Origin: an uncultured Prevotella sp.
GTDB lineage: Bacteria; Bacteroidota; Bacteroidia; Bacteroidales; Bacteroidaceae
DNA length: 18,559 nucleotides
Assembly: GCA_902495455.1 (NCBI GenBank)
Contig: CABUXJ010000040.1
Location: 1 to 18,559, forward strand
Direction of reading: 5' to 3'
Below, one piece after another: positions 7,901 through 15,056 of this stretch (position 1 is the stretch's first letter; each line of letters starts with the position of its first letter). The position numbers and the translations under genes are program-made. The notes under the pieces were generated by a model. The model made no database searches. It saw only the letters and a program-made list of their open reading frames with translations, and was not told the origin of the DNA.

Positions 7901-8464
7901 TGCTCCGATAGTCTCCACGTCGGCAGGCAGGGAGACGGCTGTCAAGGCATAACACCATTCAAAAGTGCTCTCACCGATGGTCTTGACGTGGCCAAGGATA
8001 TTGACCGTCGTCAGGTTCGAACATCTGTAGAACGCCTTCATCCCGATGGTCTCCACGCTCTCGGGCAAGGTAATCTCGGTGCCTGCAAAGTTTTGGAAGG
8101 CATTGTCGGCTATCGTCTTCAACCGCGAGCCTTCTGCAAACAGAACGGACTTCAGACTGCCGCCTCGAAGGTTTACGATTTCCTCCACGGTCTTGGGTAC
8201 TGTCACAGTGGTAATTCCGGCGCCCAGGTTCGGGCTCCAACTGGATATCTTCAGATTGACGGATGTCACGGTATATGTGACGCCTTCATATTCCACCGTC
8301 TCGGGAATATTCAGTTCTTCGCTCTGAAAACTTGCGTTTGTCAGCTGCACCGTGTGAGCCGCGTCATCGAGAGTGGTGAACGTGAGATTGTCCACCGTGA
8401 AATCTGCGCAATGCGCCGCGACGGCCGTGATTAAGGTAACCAATAATAGTAATCTTCTTTTCAT
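5000..8464 (-). CDS. BspA-family leucine-rich-repeat surface protein
   Basis: The start is at MKRRLLLLVTLITAVAA (8464), which gives a signal peptide (residues 1 to about 17, AVA cleavage site) and a 1154-residue product; the frame is open further upstream but without a plausible leader. The body is made of BspA/LRR_5 repeats of the type xTIGxxAFxxCxxLxxVxLP. Residues 137-384 form a very regular array in which the VETIG motif recurs exactly every 46 residues (137, 183, 229, 275, 321, 367), i.e. alternating pairs of 23-residue repeats. Later repeats (about 520-1100) are more diverged. The tail ends ISGVRVTKPGKGLYIHKGKK, a C-terminus often seen in exported Prevotella proteins and probably used for outer-membrane sorting. 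BspA relatives bind host matrix proteins or other bacteria; that role here is inferred. A strong terminator follows it. Confidence 0.9.
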   Translation of the reverse strand: MKRRLLLLVTLITAVAAHCADFTVDNLTFTTLDDAAHTVQLTNASFQSEELNIPETVEYEGVTYTVTSVNLKISSWSPNLGAGITTVTVPKTVEEIVNLRGGSLKSVLFAEGSRLKTIADNAFQNFAGTEITLPESVETIGMKAFYRCSNLTTVNILGHVKTIGESTFEWCYALTAVSLPADVETIGAKAFYYCQKLRSITIPGKVKNIGESAFESCIELIDVTLSAGVETIGAKAFYKCAALETVNISGDVKTIGESAFEGCWALTDITLPAGVETIGARAFYECRELPSISIPGKLKAIGESAFERCWKLTDITMPDCVETIGKKAFYYCEKLRSVTIPGTVKTISDGAFQYCELLADITLSEGVETIGAYAFYITNRNLLGIRTVVLPSSLTSIGHYAFRYAELHLSSPTPPAVEADVFDETVRVVVDDYELFLTYLNTDVWKDYVKGPELAVDGLTYQLLSDSEVELVGRPKDRQVITIPEAVDYGTRRMAVTAIRDYTFGYENIWETLPDSSIVEELYVKPQLTTLGVQHFPATLRHIELPKSLKRIEDYTFENCGQLKDINVPEDLEYIGSYSFSKTAIESFVVPAKVTKLELGTFGDCKSLRNVTLHDDITRLVGAFWGTPIASIKLPANLKVLTDGCFRDCENLTELSLPDGIESITIDVVGGNTGVTELRVPHTVYSLFFSEPYGGKTPQNLKNVFVVGSTDSDRYYDVDGVVFRRTNALDRPNLICYPFNRDAEEYTVPDGTYGIYREAFKGVAGVNGKLKKVNLPEGLVSISDYAFMDRCGLETVNFPQSLMSISDEAFKGDRRLNVRIPASVTNIGNNAFSVNTISLDVVDPSTLNCKTFSGSVVCVKPEAVEAYRNDAFWGQYTIVSDIRDTDGLVYLPEGETEARLAGFVKLPEGTLDIPQTVTIDGKQRSVTSIGPKALSCGLFDKVNVPSTVTTIGASCFTSCDSLKSADIGDAKLDLVNFFDCDNLKEITVGAGNTYHTLGDGLLYSREMDTLQVYPKTSDMEAFVLPQSVKYIGSQVQQWMLRNEYDGNLKKLYSLSPTIPEWLSTNTNHLNAVITLYVPEALVETYRNTRCWSAFKNIVGLTDEEVNDILTGISETKAADAGRTADDAYYTISGVRVTKPGKGLYIHKGKKLVIK

Positions 8465-8561
8465 ACTGTTTGATGTTATGTTAGTAATTGTTTCGTTTAT
8501 CATTGTTAGCACCACAAAAGTTCCGCCGTATGGTGAAGCAGACCGCTGCTGACACCAGATA

Positions 8562-8569
8562 CAAAAGTA
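8562..8569 (-). promoter_or_regulatory. Candidate -7 box for the BspA-like gene
   Basis: The minus-strand sequence TACTTTTG matches TAnnTTTG and lies about 98 bases before the chosen start at 8464. No clear -33 TTG precedes it. It would give a leader of roughly 90 bases. Confidence 0.4.
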
Positions 8570-8833
8570 AAAGATTTTTTGATACATGCGTTTCACCCCC
8601 CCGATTATAACAATCTTTAACAAAAAGACAACTCTCACAGGTTGTTTAGCCTTAACTCTGATTAACACATACGACTCACTTCCACCCTGACAGGGTGTCG
8701 GCCGGCAGTGTGTGCATATCGTTTTGTCCGAATAATATCATGGATTTTAACACACGAAAATCGTTCAGAAAAACGGCACGAACGCGCCATTTTCGTCATT
8801 CGGCCGCCATTTCGCGACAAAAAAATTGCGGCG

Positions 8834-8950
8834 GTCTTGCCGCGGGGCCCCCGTTGGTCCGTCGCGGGGCCGCCGCCGCATCACAACGGGGCTGCCGTCA
8901 CGATGCAACGAGGGCCCCGTTGCAATGCCGGGAGGGCCCCGCGGCAAGAC
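8834..8950. repeat. GC-rich inverted repeat with iterated GGGCCCC words
   Basis: A perfect 17-bp inverted repeat (8834-8850 and 8934-8950, GTCTTGCCGCGGGGCCC) encloses 83 bases. Inside are further self-complementary words, such as CAACGGGGC at 8884-8892 opposite GCCCCGTTG at 8914-8922. Open frames run through it on both strands in overlapping fashion (8695-8994, 8708-9037, 8765-9025), which is what GC-rich palindromic DNA gives by chance, so I do not call a gene here. Confidence 0.7.
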
Positions 8951-8989
8951 TTTTCGGCCGAAAAGATTGCACACTTCCACAGATTTTGC

Positions 8990-9170
8990 CGTAACACATT
9001 GACGCTCAGGAAGAAAAAGATGCACGCGAAATTTTGAAGAATTTGCGGCCGCGGGGATTTCGTTTTCAAATTCTTCAAATATGGAGAGGTGTTTGTCAGG
9101 ATTATTCCGAGTATTTAACAGTTCGGCTTGTCAACGCAAAATGTCGCCGGAAAGTGGGGCCACGACCGTC
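8990..9170. other. Non-coding stretch with a small inverted repeat
   Basis: No credible coding sequence is seen. A perfect 13-bp inverted repeat (9033-9045 and 9067-9079, TTTGAAGAATTTG) surrounds a 21-base GC-rich spacer. The stem lacks a flanking T run, so terminator function is uncertain. Confidence 0.5.
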
Positions 9171-9282
9171 ACCGGCATATTTAAACACAAAGGCCGCAAA
9201 GACGCAAAGTTTTCTGTTGGGGATTAATACAATTGCAATGAAACTTTGCGTCTTTGCGGCCTTTGCGTTTAAATATGCCGGT
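9171..9282. repeat. 42-bp near-perfect inverted repeat containing CAAAGACGCAAAG
   Basis: Arms 9171-9212 and 9241-9282 match at 41 of 42 positions in inverted orientation, with a 28-base AT-rich loop. The arms contain the iterated word GCAAAG (AAAGGCCGCAAAGACGCAAAG). It is the most perfect palindrome in the window and lies in a gene-free kilobase, about 275 bases upstream of the restriction-modification cassette. No transposase or coding sequence is attached. Confidence 0.85.
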
Positions 9283-9520
9283 GGTTACGTGGCACGGAGG
9301 CGGTCACGACTGGTCGGGACCCTACTTGCGGGTGATATAAGCATGTGCCAGAGGGTAGGTCGGGAGGGACAAAGTGTTCCCGCCGGTTCCTAAGGATTGG
9401 GATAAGGTGCCAATACAGGCGAATGGTTCGGCGCTATTCTCACTTCTCGCAAAAACTCTACGGAAAGGAATTCTATCACATTTTATTCGAGTAAGGGATG
9501 ATTATTAGCAACTTATTTTG
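9283..9520. other. Gene-free lead-in to the restriction-modification cassette
   Basis: I see no gene, tRNA or att-like duplication here. Base composition falls from GC-rich to AT-rich near 9470, marking the likely left edge of the acquired cassette. Confidence 0.4.
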
Positions 9521-9528
9521 TACCTTTG
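9521..9528 (+). promoter_or_regulatory. Bacteroidetes-type -7 box for the methylase operon
   Basis: TACCTTTG fully matches TAnnTTTG and lies 28 bases before the methylase ATG at 9557. No obvious -33 TTG was found at the usual spacing. Confidence 0.55.
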
Positions 9529-9556
9529 GGCTCTGATTATATCTTATTACACGATA

Positions 9557-10513
9557 ATGGTTAAAGCAAAACCTTTCATCAAGTGGGTTGGTGGGAAAGG
9601 ACAACTCATAGAGCAACTTGAAGCATTGCTTCCTGCTGATTTTGACGAGAGAGAGAATGTCACCTACATAGAACCGTTTGTGGGTGGCGGTGCGATGTTG
9701 TTCCATATTCTTCAAACATACAAGAATGTCACACATGCTGTCATTAATGATATAAATCCAGAACTGACAAACTGCTATACCACCGTACGTGACCATCCGA
9801 AGGAACTCATAAGTTCGCTTTCCGCCATTCAAGATGACTACTACAAGATTGGGGATGAGGATGCAAAAAAGGAATATTACATGTACATCCGCGACCGTTT
9901 CAACAACAAGCCCGTAGACCCGGTCGAAAACGCAACACTTTTCTTCTTCCTTAACCGGACTTGCTTCAACGGCCTTTATCGCGTAAATAAGGCCGGCAGA
10001 TTCAACGTCCCGCACGGACGTTACAAGCATCCACTTATTTGTGATCCGGAAACAATACTTGCAGACAGCCGTCTATTGCAGAGAGCAACCATATTGACCG
10101 GAGACTTTGAGAACACACTTGAATATCTCGGGGAGAATAATCTCTTCTATTTTGACCCTCCGTATCGCCCGCTGAACAACACATCAAACTTCACCGACTA
10201 TACAAAAGATTCTTTCAATGATGATGAACAGATACGTCTCAAATGCTTTTGTGACCGTCTCCAAGATGCTGGCATACCCTTTATGCTCAGCAACTCAGAT
10301 TGTTTGGGCAATAACATTAAGGACCGTTTCCTCGACGATTTGTTTAAAGACTACAACATTTGCAGGGTACACGCATCACGAAACATAAATTCAAATGGAT
10401 CAAAACGAGGCAAAATAACAGAAATTCTTGTGCGTAACTATGCGAGACAAGACGACAGCCTCAACATAAATGACATCTCGGAAAATTTCAACAGATTTAA
10501 ATTGGCACTATGA
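9557..10513 (+). CDS. D12-class DNA adenine methylase (Dam/DpnM/MboI-A type, predicted GATC)
   Basis: The 318-residue enzyme transfers a methyl group from AdoMet to N6 of adenine in duplex DNA. Visible motifs are KWVGGKGQL (10-17 region), the AdoMet loop EPFVGGGAMLF (39-49), the Dam-type block FLNRTCFNGLYRVNKAGRFN (131-150) and the catalytic DPPY at 200-203. All motifs look intact. GATC as target is inferred from similarity to Dam/DpnM and from the DpnII-like gene next to it. I use ATG 9557 because the family starts close to the KWxGGK motif; an in-frame TTG at 9518 lies upstream of the promoter box. The gene overlaps the next one by ATGA (10510-10513), so translation is coupled. Composition is AT-richer than the flanks, suggesting transfer. 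Confidence 0.92.
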   Translation: MVKAKPFIKWVGGKGQLIEQLEALLPADFDERENVTYIEPFVGGGAMLFHILQTYKNVTHAVINDINPELTNCYTTVRDHPKELISSLSAIQDDYYKIGDEDAKKEYYMYIRDRFNNKPVDPVENATLFFFLNRTCFNGLYRVNKAGRFNVPHGRYKHPLICDPETILADSRLLQRATILTGDFENTLEYLGENNLFYFDPPYRPLNNTSNFTDYTKDSFNDDEQIRLKCFCDRLQDAGIPFMLSNSDCLGNNIKDRFLDDLFKDYNICRVHASRNINSNGSKRGKITEILVRNYARQDDSLNINDISENFNRFKLAL

Positions 10514-11275
10514 AACAAGCACATACAAAAGAAGAGTTCGAGACATTCATGTCACAACTGAAAGAAACCAACGCCACACTTGACTTCTATTCAGACTTCA
10601 AGAAGATTGCAGACAACGTTGACGACATCGCCATCAGTCTCAACATATTAAATTTTCTGCTTGGCAAAGACAATCTGCGTGAAGCGGTCGAAGCGGTTTG
10701 GAAAAGAGACAAGACTGCTTTTGACGTGATGGACATACTGATTGCAACACGAAAGACGGACAAGAAAAAGCACCGGACTTGCTGAAGTCTTCCGCAACTC
10801 AAAGATTAAGGATTTGGTGGATTTTGTCTTTGGTGTAGAGACGGGACTCGACACCAACGCGCGGAAGAACAGAAGTGGTAGTATAATGGAGCATTTTATT
10901 GCTGACACATTTACAAAGGCTGGCATCAAATACCGCTCGCAAGTGTCATCCGAAGAGTTTGTCAATGTATCCAAAGCCTTGGGTACAGACCGGAAAATAT
11001 TTGATTTCGCTATAGAAACATCAAAAAAGACTTATCTTGTCGAAGTCAATTTCTATAGTGGAAGCGGCTCAAAACTCAATGAAGTGGCACGGTCATACAC
11101 TGAAATCGGACCGAAAATCAACAACGAGGAAGACTTTGAATTTGTATGGATAACAGACGGAATTGGTTGGAATGTGGCAAGAAACAAATTAGAGGAAGCT
11201 TATTATGCCATTCCGAATGTGTTCAACCTGACAAATATGGGTGATTTCATTGCCACCGTAAAAGATAAAGCATAA
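10510..11275 (+). pseudogene. DpnII/MboI-type restriction endonuclease, disrupted by internal deletion and frame change
   Basis: Two adjoining frames together match a DpnII-like GATC endonuclease. The first (10510-10785) starts with an ATGA overlap with the methylase and carries the N-terminal half, ending at ILIATRKTDKKK before running out of frame to a stop at 10783-10785. The second frame picks up near 10770 with TGLAEVFRNSKIKDL, then FVFGVETGLDTNARKNRSG, the catalytic FDFAIETSKKTYLVEVNFY segment (Asp, then Glu-x-Asn) and SGSKLNEVARSY, ending at 11275. From my recollection of R.DpnII (288 residues), about 30 residues normally lie between the two pieces, and the joined pieces give only about 250. 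The simplest reading is a deletion not divisible by three near 10770. A functional enzyme is unlikely, leaving the methylases without a cutting partner. A sequencing error cannot explain the missing residues. Confidence 0.85.
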
Positions 11276-11286
11276 AAGATGAGAAA

Positions 11287-12156
11287 ATGATTTCCTCGTA
11301 TTATAAATCCAACAACCATGATTTCACCTTGCTCAAAGGCGACTGTATGACCCTGCTTCCGCAATTTGAGTTCAAGTTTGACATGATATTCGCCGACCCG
11401 CCATATTTCCTCAGTAATGACGGTATCAGCGTGCAGAACGGCAAAATCGTAAGTGTGAACAAGGGAGACTGGGATAAAAATAGCGGTATAGACACCGTCA
11501 ATGAGTTTAATTTGCATTGGATTACACTATGTCGGGAAAAGCTGAAAGATAACGGAACTATATGGATCAGCGGCACATACCACAACATTTTCTCTGTCGC
11601 AAACGCATTACAGCAGTCCGGCTTCAGGATTCTTAATGTCATAACATGGGCAAAAACCAATCCTCCCCCAAATATATCGTGCCGCTTTTTCACATATAGC
11701 ACCGAGTTCGTGATATGGGCAAGGAAACATAAGACCAAGCCACATTATTATAATTACGAACTAATGAAAACCATCAACGGTGGTAAGCAGATGACTGATG
11801 TGTGGCAGCTACCGGCCATAGCGCGCTGGGAAAAATCCTGCGGGAAGCATCCGACACAAAAGCCACTGAACCTTTTGACACGAATTATGCTCGCTTCGAC
11901 AAAGCCCGGTGCATGGGTAATGGACCCATTTGCGGTTAGTAGTACGACAGGCATAGCCGCGTCACTAACCGGCAGACGCTTTTTGGGCATTGAGCAAGAC
12001 ACCGGTTTCCTTGAACTCAGCAAGTCAAGAAGAGAAGAAATAGACTCGCTTGATTTACGAGCAAAATATTGTAAGAAAATCAAAGACATGATTTCCGTGT
12101 CTTTTTCAGATATTGTCTGCGAGGATTTTCCTGGTGATTACGGTTTACCTTTTTAG
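11287..12156 (+). CDS. Second adenine methylase of the DpnII-type system (DpnA/MboC-like)
   Basis: The 289-residue protein has the order of a beta-class N6-adenine (or N4-cytosine type) methylase: DPPY at 37-40, KHPTQKP at 187-193, then the AdoMet motif MDPFAVSSTTGIAA at 212-225. In DpnII-type systems this second enzyme methylates GATC, in single-stranded DNA in the DpnA case. Motif I normally reads DPFxGSxTT; here the first Gly is Val217 (codon GTT), which could weaken AdoMet binding. It begins 11 bases after the endonuclease stop and ends the cassette. The order methylase-endonuclease-methylase is like MboI rather than DpnII. It is AT-rich like its two partners, in contrast to the next gene. 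Confidence 0.88.
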   Translation: MISSYYKSNNHDFTLLKGDCMTLLPQFEFKFDMIFADPPYFLSNDGISVQNGKIVSVNKGDWDKNSGIDTVNEFNLHWITLCREKLKDNGTIWISGTYHNIFSVANALQQSGFRILNVITWAKTNPPPNISCRFFTYSTEFVIWARKHKTKPHYYNYELMKTINGGKQMTDVWQLPAIARWEKSCGKHPTQKPLNLLTRIMLASTKPGAWVMDPFAVSSTTGIAASLTGRRFLGIEQDTGFLELSKSRREEIDSLDLRAKYCKKIKDMISVSFSDIVCEDFPGDYGLPF

Positions 12157-12235
12157 TTGCGCAACATTTGCTTAGATATTAACGCATCCTTTTTACAAAC
12201 CCCTAATATTCTTTTTAAGAGCTACAGTCCCGCCC

Positions 12236-13909
12236 CTACAACCTCCACGCCAGCCCGAGCTGCGCCGTGAATGTGCGGGCGCGGACGTCATCGTGATAGG
12301 AATAGTGGGTCTCGCGGAGATAGTAGGACGCCGAGACGTCGAGGCTGAGGTTGTCCGTAAGGGCTAACTGCAGGCGCGGCGTGAGCACAAAGAGCAGCGC
12401 ACTGCCCTTGTCGCCCTGCGCGTTGAGGTAGAGCGGGTCGATGGTCGCGGGGTCGTGGGACTCATATCCCTTCCACGTGAAGATGTTGTAGTAGTCGGCG
12501 CCGAGCATGAAACGGCCGTAGCGGCCGAAGTCCATCGTCGTGTGGACCTTGGCACTATAGCCACTTCCCATGTTGTAGTCGCGGTCGATGAAGCTGTAGT
12601 AGTCGCTCAGCGAACCGCCGAGGAGTATTCCGCTGAGGAAGATGCGCTGCTCGAGGCGCGCCAGATTGCCCACCGCGGGGAAGCGGTAGATGAGTCCCGG
12701 ACCGACGGAGGCGGCTTCGGAGATGCGGAAGGGAACGAGGTTGGTGCCGTCCTTGACGGGCTGTGAGTCGTAGTAGTTGAAGTGCTGGAAGAGTCCGAAT
12801 TCCGCCTGCATGCCGTTGTCGGAATAGACCGGTGCGCTCCAGAGCTGTCCGAGCAGGTGGATGCCGCTGATGAGGGGCTGGTTGGAACTGAGCCCGAAGG
12901 TCACGTCGGCCGTGAAATAGTCATACGGACGGTTGGTCGTCTCATCGTATGGGTCGCCGTAGACAAGTCCCACATTGACGTAGGGGTTGGTCTCTCCGCG
13001 GAACATGGCGTTGTCGTCGGCGAGATAACGCATGCCGGCAGACAGCGACAGAGAGACCGGCAGACGGTCGTAGTCGTGATAGCGGCCACCACCGTCACGA
13101 CGGACACGCCACGCTTCGCCGCGGATGATGCGGTTGAGTCCGCGGATGGGGCAGACCAGCGTACCGAGAAACTCACGCCAGAAGCGGGCCATGCCGCGCT
13201 TGCTGTCGTCGTAGATGAGGTCGCTGACGCGGTAGGTGACCTCTCCGATGGCTATTCCGCCGATGGTCGTGGCCATGAGATCGTTGATGGCGGGCGGCTC
13301 AATCTCACACATCGTCTCCCACATCAGACTGCCGCCGAAAGCGTACGGGACCGACTGCCAAAAGTTGAGGCCGTTGCTGCGGGCGGCGTTGAAGTAGAGG
13401 CCGCCGTGATACGGATGTGCAAAGAGGTTGGTGGAGAACTGGTCGTTGTCCCAGACGAAGCCCGTCTTCAGGTTGTGGTGGATGGTGTGGAGGTTTATCT
13501 GGGCATATTCGGCGTCAAGAACGAAGCGGTCGAAGCACTGCACGAAGGCGTTGATGCCTATCACTTCGGCCGCAGCGAGCCAATAGCCCCTTTTTGTTCC
13601 CCCAAAGGGGGATTGGGGGTTGACAGCCTTTGCCACAGTCTCTTCCCCCAAAGAGAAAGATGTGGATAGTCTTGGAGCATTGTCGCTGTTTCTGCTCCAC
13701 AATTCTCGTTCCCCACTCCTCATAAAAATCTCATCACTCTCAGAAGTCACAAGCCTCAGATAATGGCTCGCCATGCTGTCCACGGTCTCCGGAGCAAGTG
13801 TTGCCGAAGCCGCCGAGAGCGTGTCGGAGGTCTCCGCAGCGACGGCTGTCCACGGCAGTGCGGTCAATAGTATGGATATGATTGTCAGCCTTTTCATCGT
13901 CGTTGTCAT
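12236..13909 (-). CDS. DUF3943 domain-containing exported protein
   Basis: The 557-residue product begins with a signal peptide (MTTTMKRLTIISILLTALPW, cleavage near AVA). The region from about residue 108 (RGYWLAAAEVIGINAFV through the HPYHGGLYFNAARSNG stretch) is characteristic of DUF3943. The second half alternates hydrophobic and polar residues and ends in LGLAWRL, consistent with an outer-membrane beta-barrel. Function is unknown. Its ATG at 13909-13907 overlaps the TGA of the preceding gene (13908-13906), so the two are translationally coupled and probably act together in the envelope. An odd feature is a CCCCCAAAG-type repeat inside the coding sequence around residues 85-107 (see repeat at 13587-13655). 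An internal Met at residue 5 is an alternative start. Confidence 0.85.
   Translation of the reverse strand: MTTTMKRLTIISILLTALPWTAVAAETSDTLSAASATLAPETVDSMASHYLRLVTSESDEIFMRSGERELWSRNSDNAPRLSTSFSLGEETVAKAVNPQSPFGGTKRGYWLAAAEVIGINAFVQCFDRFVLDAEYAQINLHTIHHNLKTGFVWDNDQFSTNLFAHPYHGGLYFNAARSNGLNFWQSVPYAFGGSLMWETMCEIEPPAINDLMATTIGGIAIGEVTYRVSDLIYDDSKRGMARFWREFLGTLVCPIRGLNRIIRGEAWRVRRDGGGRYHDYDRLPVSLSLSAGMRYLADDNAMFRGETNPYVNVGLVYGDPYDETTNRPYDYFTADVTFGLSSNQPLISGIHLLGQLWSAPVYSDNGMQAEFGLFQHFNYYDSQPVKDGTNLVPFRISEAASVGPGLIYRFPAVGNLARLEQRIFLSGILLGGSLSDYYSFIDRDYNMGSGYSAKVHTTMDFGRYGRFMLGADYYNIFTWKGYESHDPATIDPLYLNAQGDKGSALLFVLTPRLQLALTDNLSLDVSASYYLRETHYSYHDDVRARTFTAQLGLAWRL
13587..13655. repeat. CCCCCAAAG-type repeat embedded in the DUF3943 coding sequence
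   Basis: TTCCCCCAAAG occurs at 13597-13607 and 13643-13653, and the palindrome CCCCCAAAGGGGG lies at 13599-13611, with CCCCTTTTT before it and TTGGGGGTT after it. The stretch encodes SFSLGEETVAKAVNPQSPFGG just before the conserved part of the domain. Its composition is unlike the flanking codons and it looks like an intergenic repeat that entered the reading frame without breaking it. Confidence 0.5.
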
Positions 13910-15030
13910 TTTCTGTTGTACTTCAGTGACAGTCCCGCCTCAATGATAGGGCGGGCGCGGTAGCGCCGTGAGTGATGGTAGTAGCGCGTGTCGCCATATC
14001 CGGCCGAAACAAAAGCACCGAGCGTGCGGCCCAGTTGCCAGTCGAGATTGATTCGGGCTTGCAGTGAGTAGAGCCGTTCGGGCTTTTCTGATGAGTTTTT
14101 GGCGAAAGTCTCCACGTGATAAAAACCAACATCGCCGCTCATGGAGAGGCGCGGCGAGAGTTGGAAATACTGTCCGAGGCGATAGAACACTGCACCGGAA
14201 AAGTCTTCATCGAAGCCCATATAATGGGTTCCGAAACCGATTATACTGTACGTGCTGCGGTTGCGGAAGCGCATGGCGAGGTTTGTTTTCGTTGACGAAC
14301 CGCCGTAGGCGAGAAAGTCGATGCGCGTCGCTGGGCTGATGTTGACCAGTCCGATTTTCCTCGCCAGCGTGTCGCGGCTGTAGTTGATGACGCCCACCTG
14401 CACACCGCGGGGATGACTGACGCAGACGTTGAACAGTCCGATCTGCGAACCGTTGAGCGTGTCGGCATAGTTGTATATGGCCGTCTGGATGCCACGCATG
14501 TATGACGAACAGATGTTGGCAACGCCGGAGATTTGCAGTCCGCGCCGTACGCCCATCGCGATGTTCGTCACCGCGCTGAGCTGGATGCCGCGCATTGGGG
14601 TCGTACAGGCGTTGGTGAGTCCTGCCAACTGGACACCGTTGAACTCACGGGCTACGTTGGCGATGCCCGCTATCTGGACGCCGCGCATCGTGCCGCTGGA
14701 GGCATTGACCGCTCCGGCCACCTGAACGCCACAGGAAGTCCCGTGGCTGACAGCCGATAGCAACGCGACATTGACACCGCGCATCTCCCGCCGGACAACT
14801 CCGGTGAGCACGGACAACTGCGCGCCACGCAAGGTGTCGACGTTGGCGAACAGGCCGATGTTGGCGTTGCTGCAAAGCGAGCCGTCGGCGGCACGCCGGT
14901 TGACACCCACCCCGATGTTTGCCGCCTTTTTCTTATCCTGCGCATGACAGGGCACAAAGGCCGTCATCAAGACCGCAAGCAGTCCGGCCGCCATGCGAAT
15001 GGATATTGTCTCATACCGTTTAGCCTTCAT
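13906..15030 (-). CDS. Exported 16-residue-repeat protein (LA_2272-like surface repeat family)
   Basis: The start is taken at MKAKRYETISIRMAAG (15030), giving a signal peptide ending near CHA (residue 30) and a 374-residue product; upstream in-frame codons run through the purine-rich intergenic repeat and are unlikely to be translated. Residues 57-232 hold at least ten repeats of the form MRGVQxAGxxNxxxx, with the G-x-Q motif at 69, 85, 101, 117, 132, 148, 164, 180, 194 and 209, so the period is 16. This spacing suggests a stacked beta structure. The rest (about 240-374) looks like membrane beta strands ending KYNRK. The repeat style resembles the LA_2272 surface-repeat family, but I am not certain. 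It overlaps the DUF3943 gene by four bases. Confidence 0.7.
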   Translation of the reverse strand: MKAKRYETISIRMAAGLLAVLMTAFVPCHAQDKKKAANIGVGVNRRAADGSLCSNANIGLFANVDTLRGAQLSVLTGVVRREMRGVNVALLSAVSHGTSCGVQVAGAVNASSGTMRGVQIAGIANVAREFNGVQLAGLTNACTTPMRGIQLSAVTNIAMGVRRGLQISGVANICSSYMRGIQTAIYNYADTLNGSQIGLFNVCVSHPRGVQVGVINYSRDTLARKIGLVNISPATRIDFLAYGGSSTKTNLAMRFRNRSTYSIIGFGTHYMGFDEDFSGAVFYRLGQYFQLSPRLSMSGDVGFYHVETFAKNSSEKPERLYSLQARINLDWQLGRTLGAFVSAGYGDTRYYHHSRRYRARPIIEAGLSLKYNRK

Positions 15031-15056
15031 TCCATACCGTTTGGATGTTTCTCCGG

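Noticed and set aside
8695..9037. Small open frames on both strands upstream of the BspA-like gene
   Set aside because: They overlap each other and run through GC-rich inverted repeats, with Arg/Pro/Gly-biased translations and no recognisable features.
9518..9556. TTG start at 9518 for the D12 methylase
   Set aside because: It would lie upstream of the -7 box and add residues not typical of the family; ATG 9557 fits better.
10755..10790. Programmed frameshift at AAGAAAAAGC in the endonuclease gene
   Set aside because: A -1 slip at this site gives the wrong frame, a +1 shift would be needed, and a shift would not restore the roughly 30 missing residues. A deletion explains both.
12782..13669. 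295-codon open frame on the plus strand opposite the DUF3943 gene
   Set aside because: It is antisense to a coupled, recognisable gene; its composition reflects the complement of that gene.
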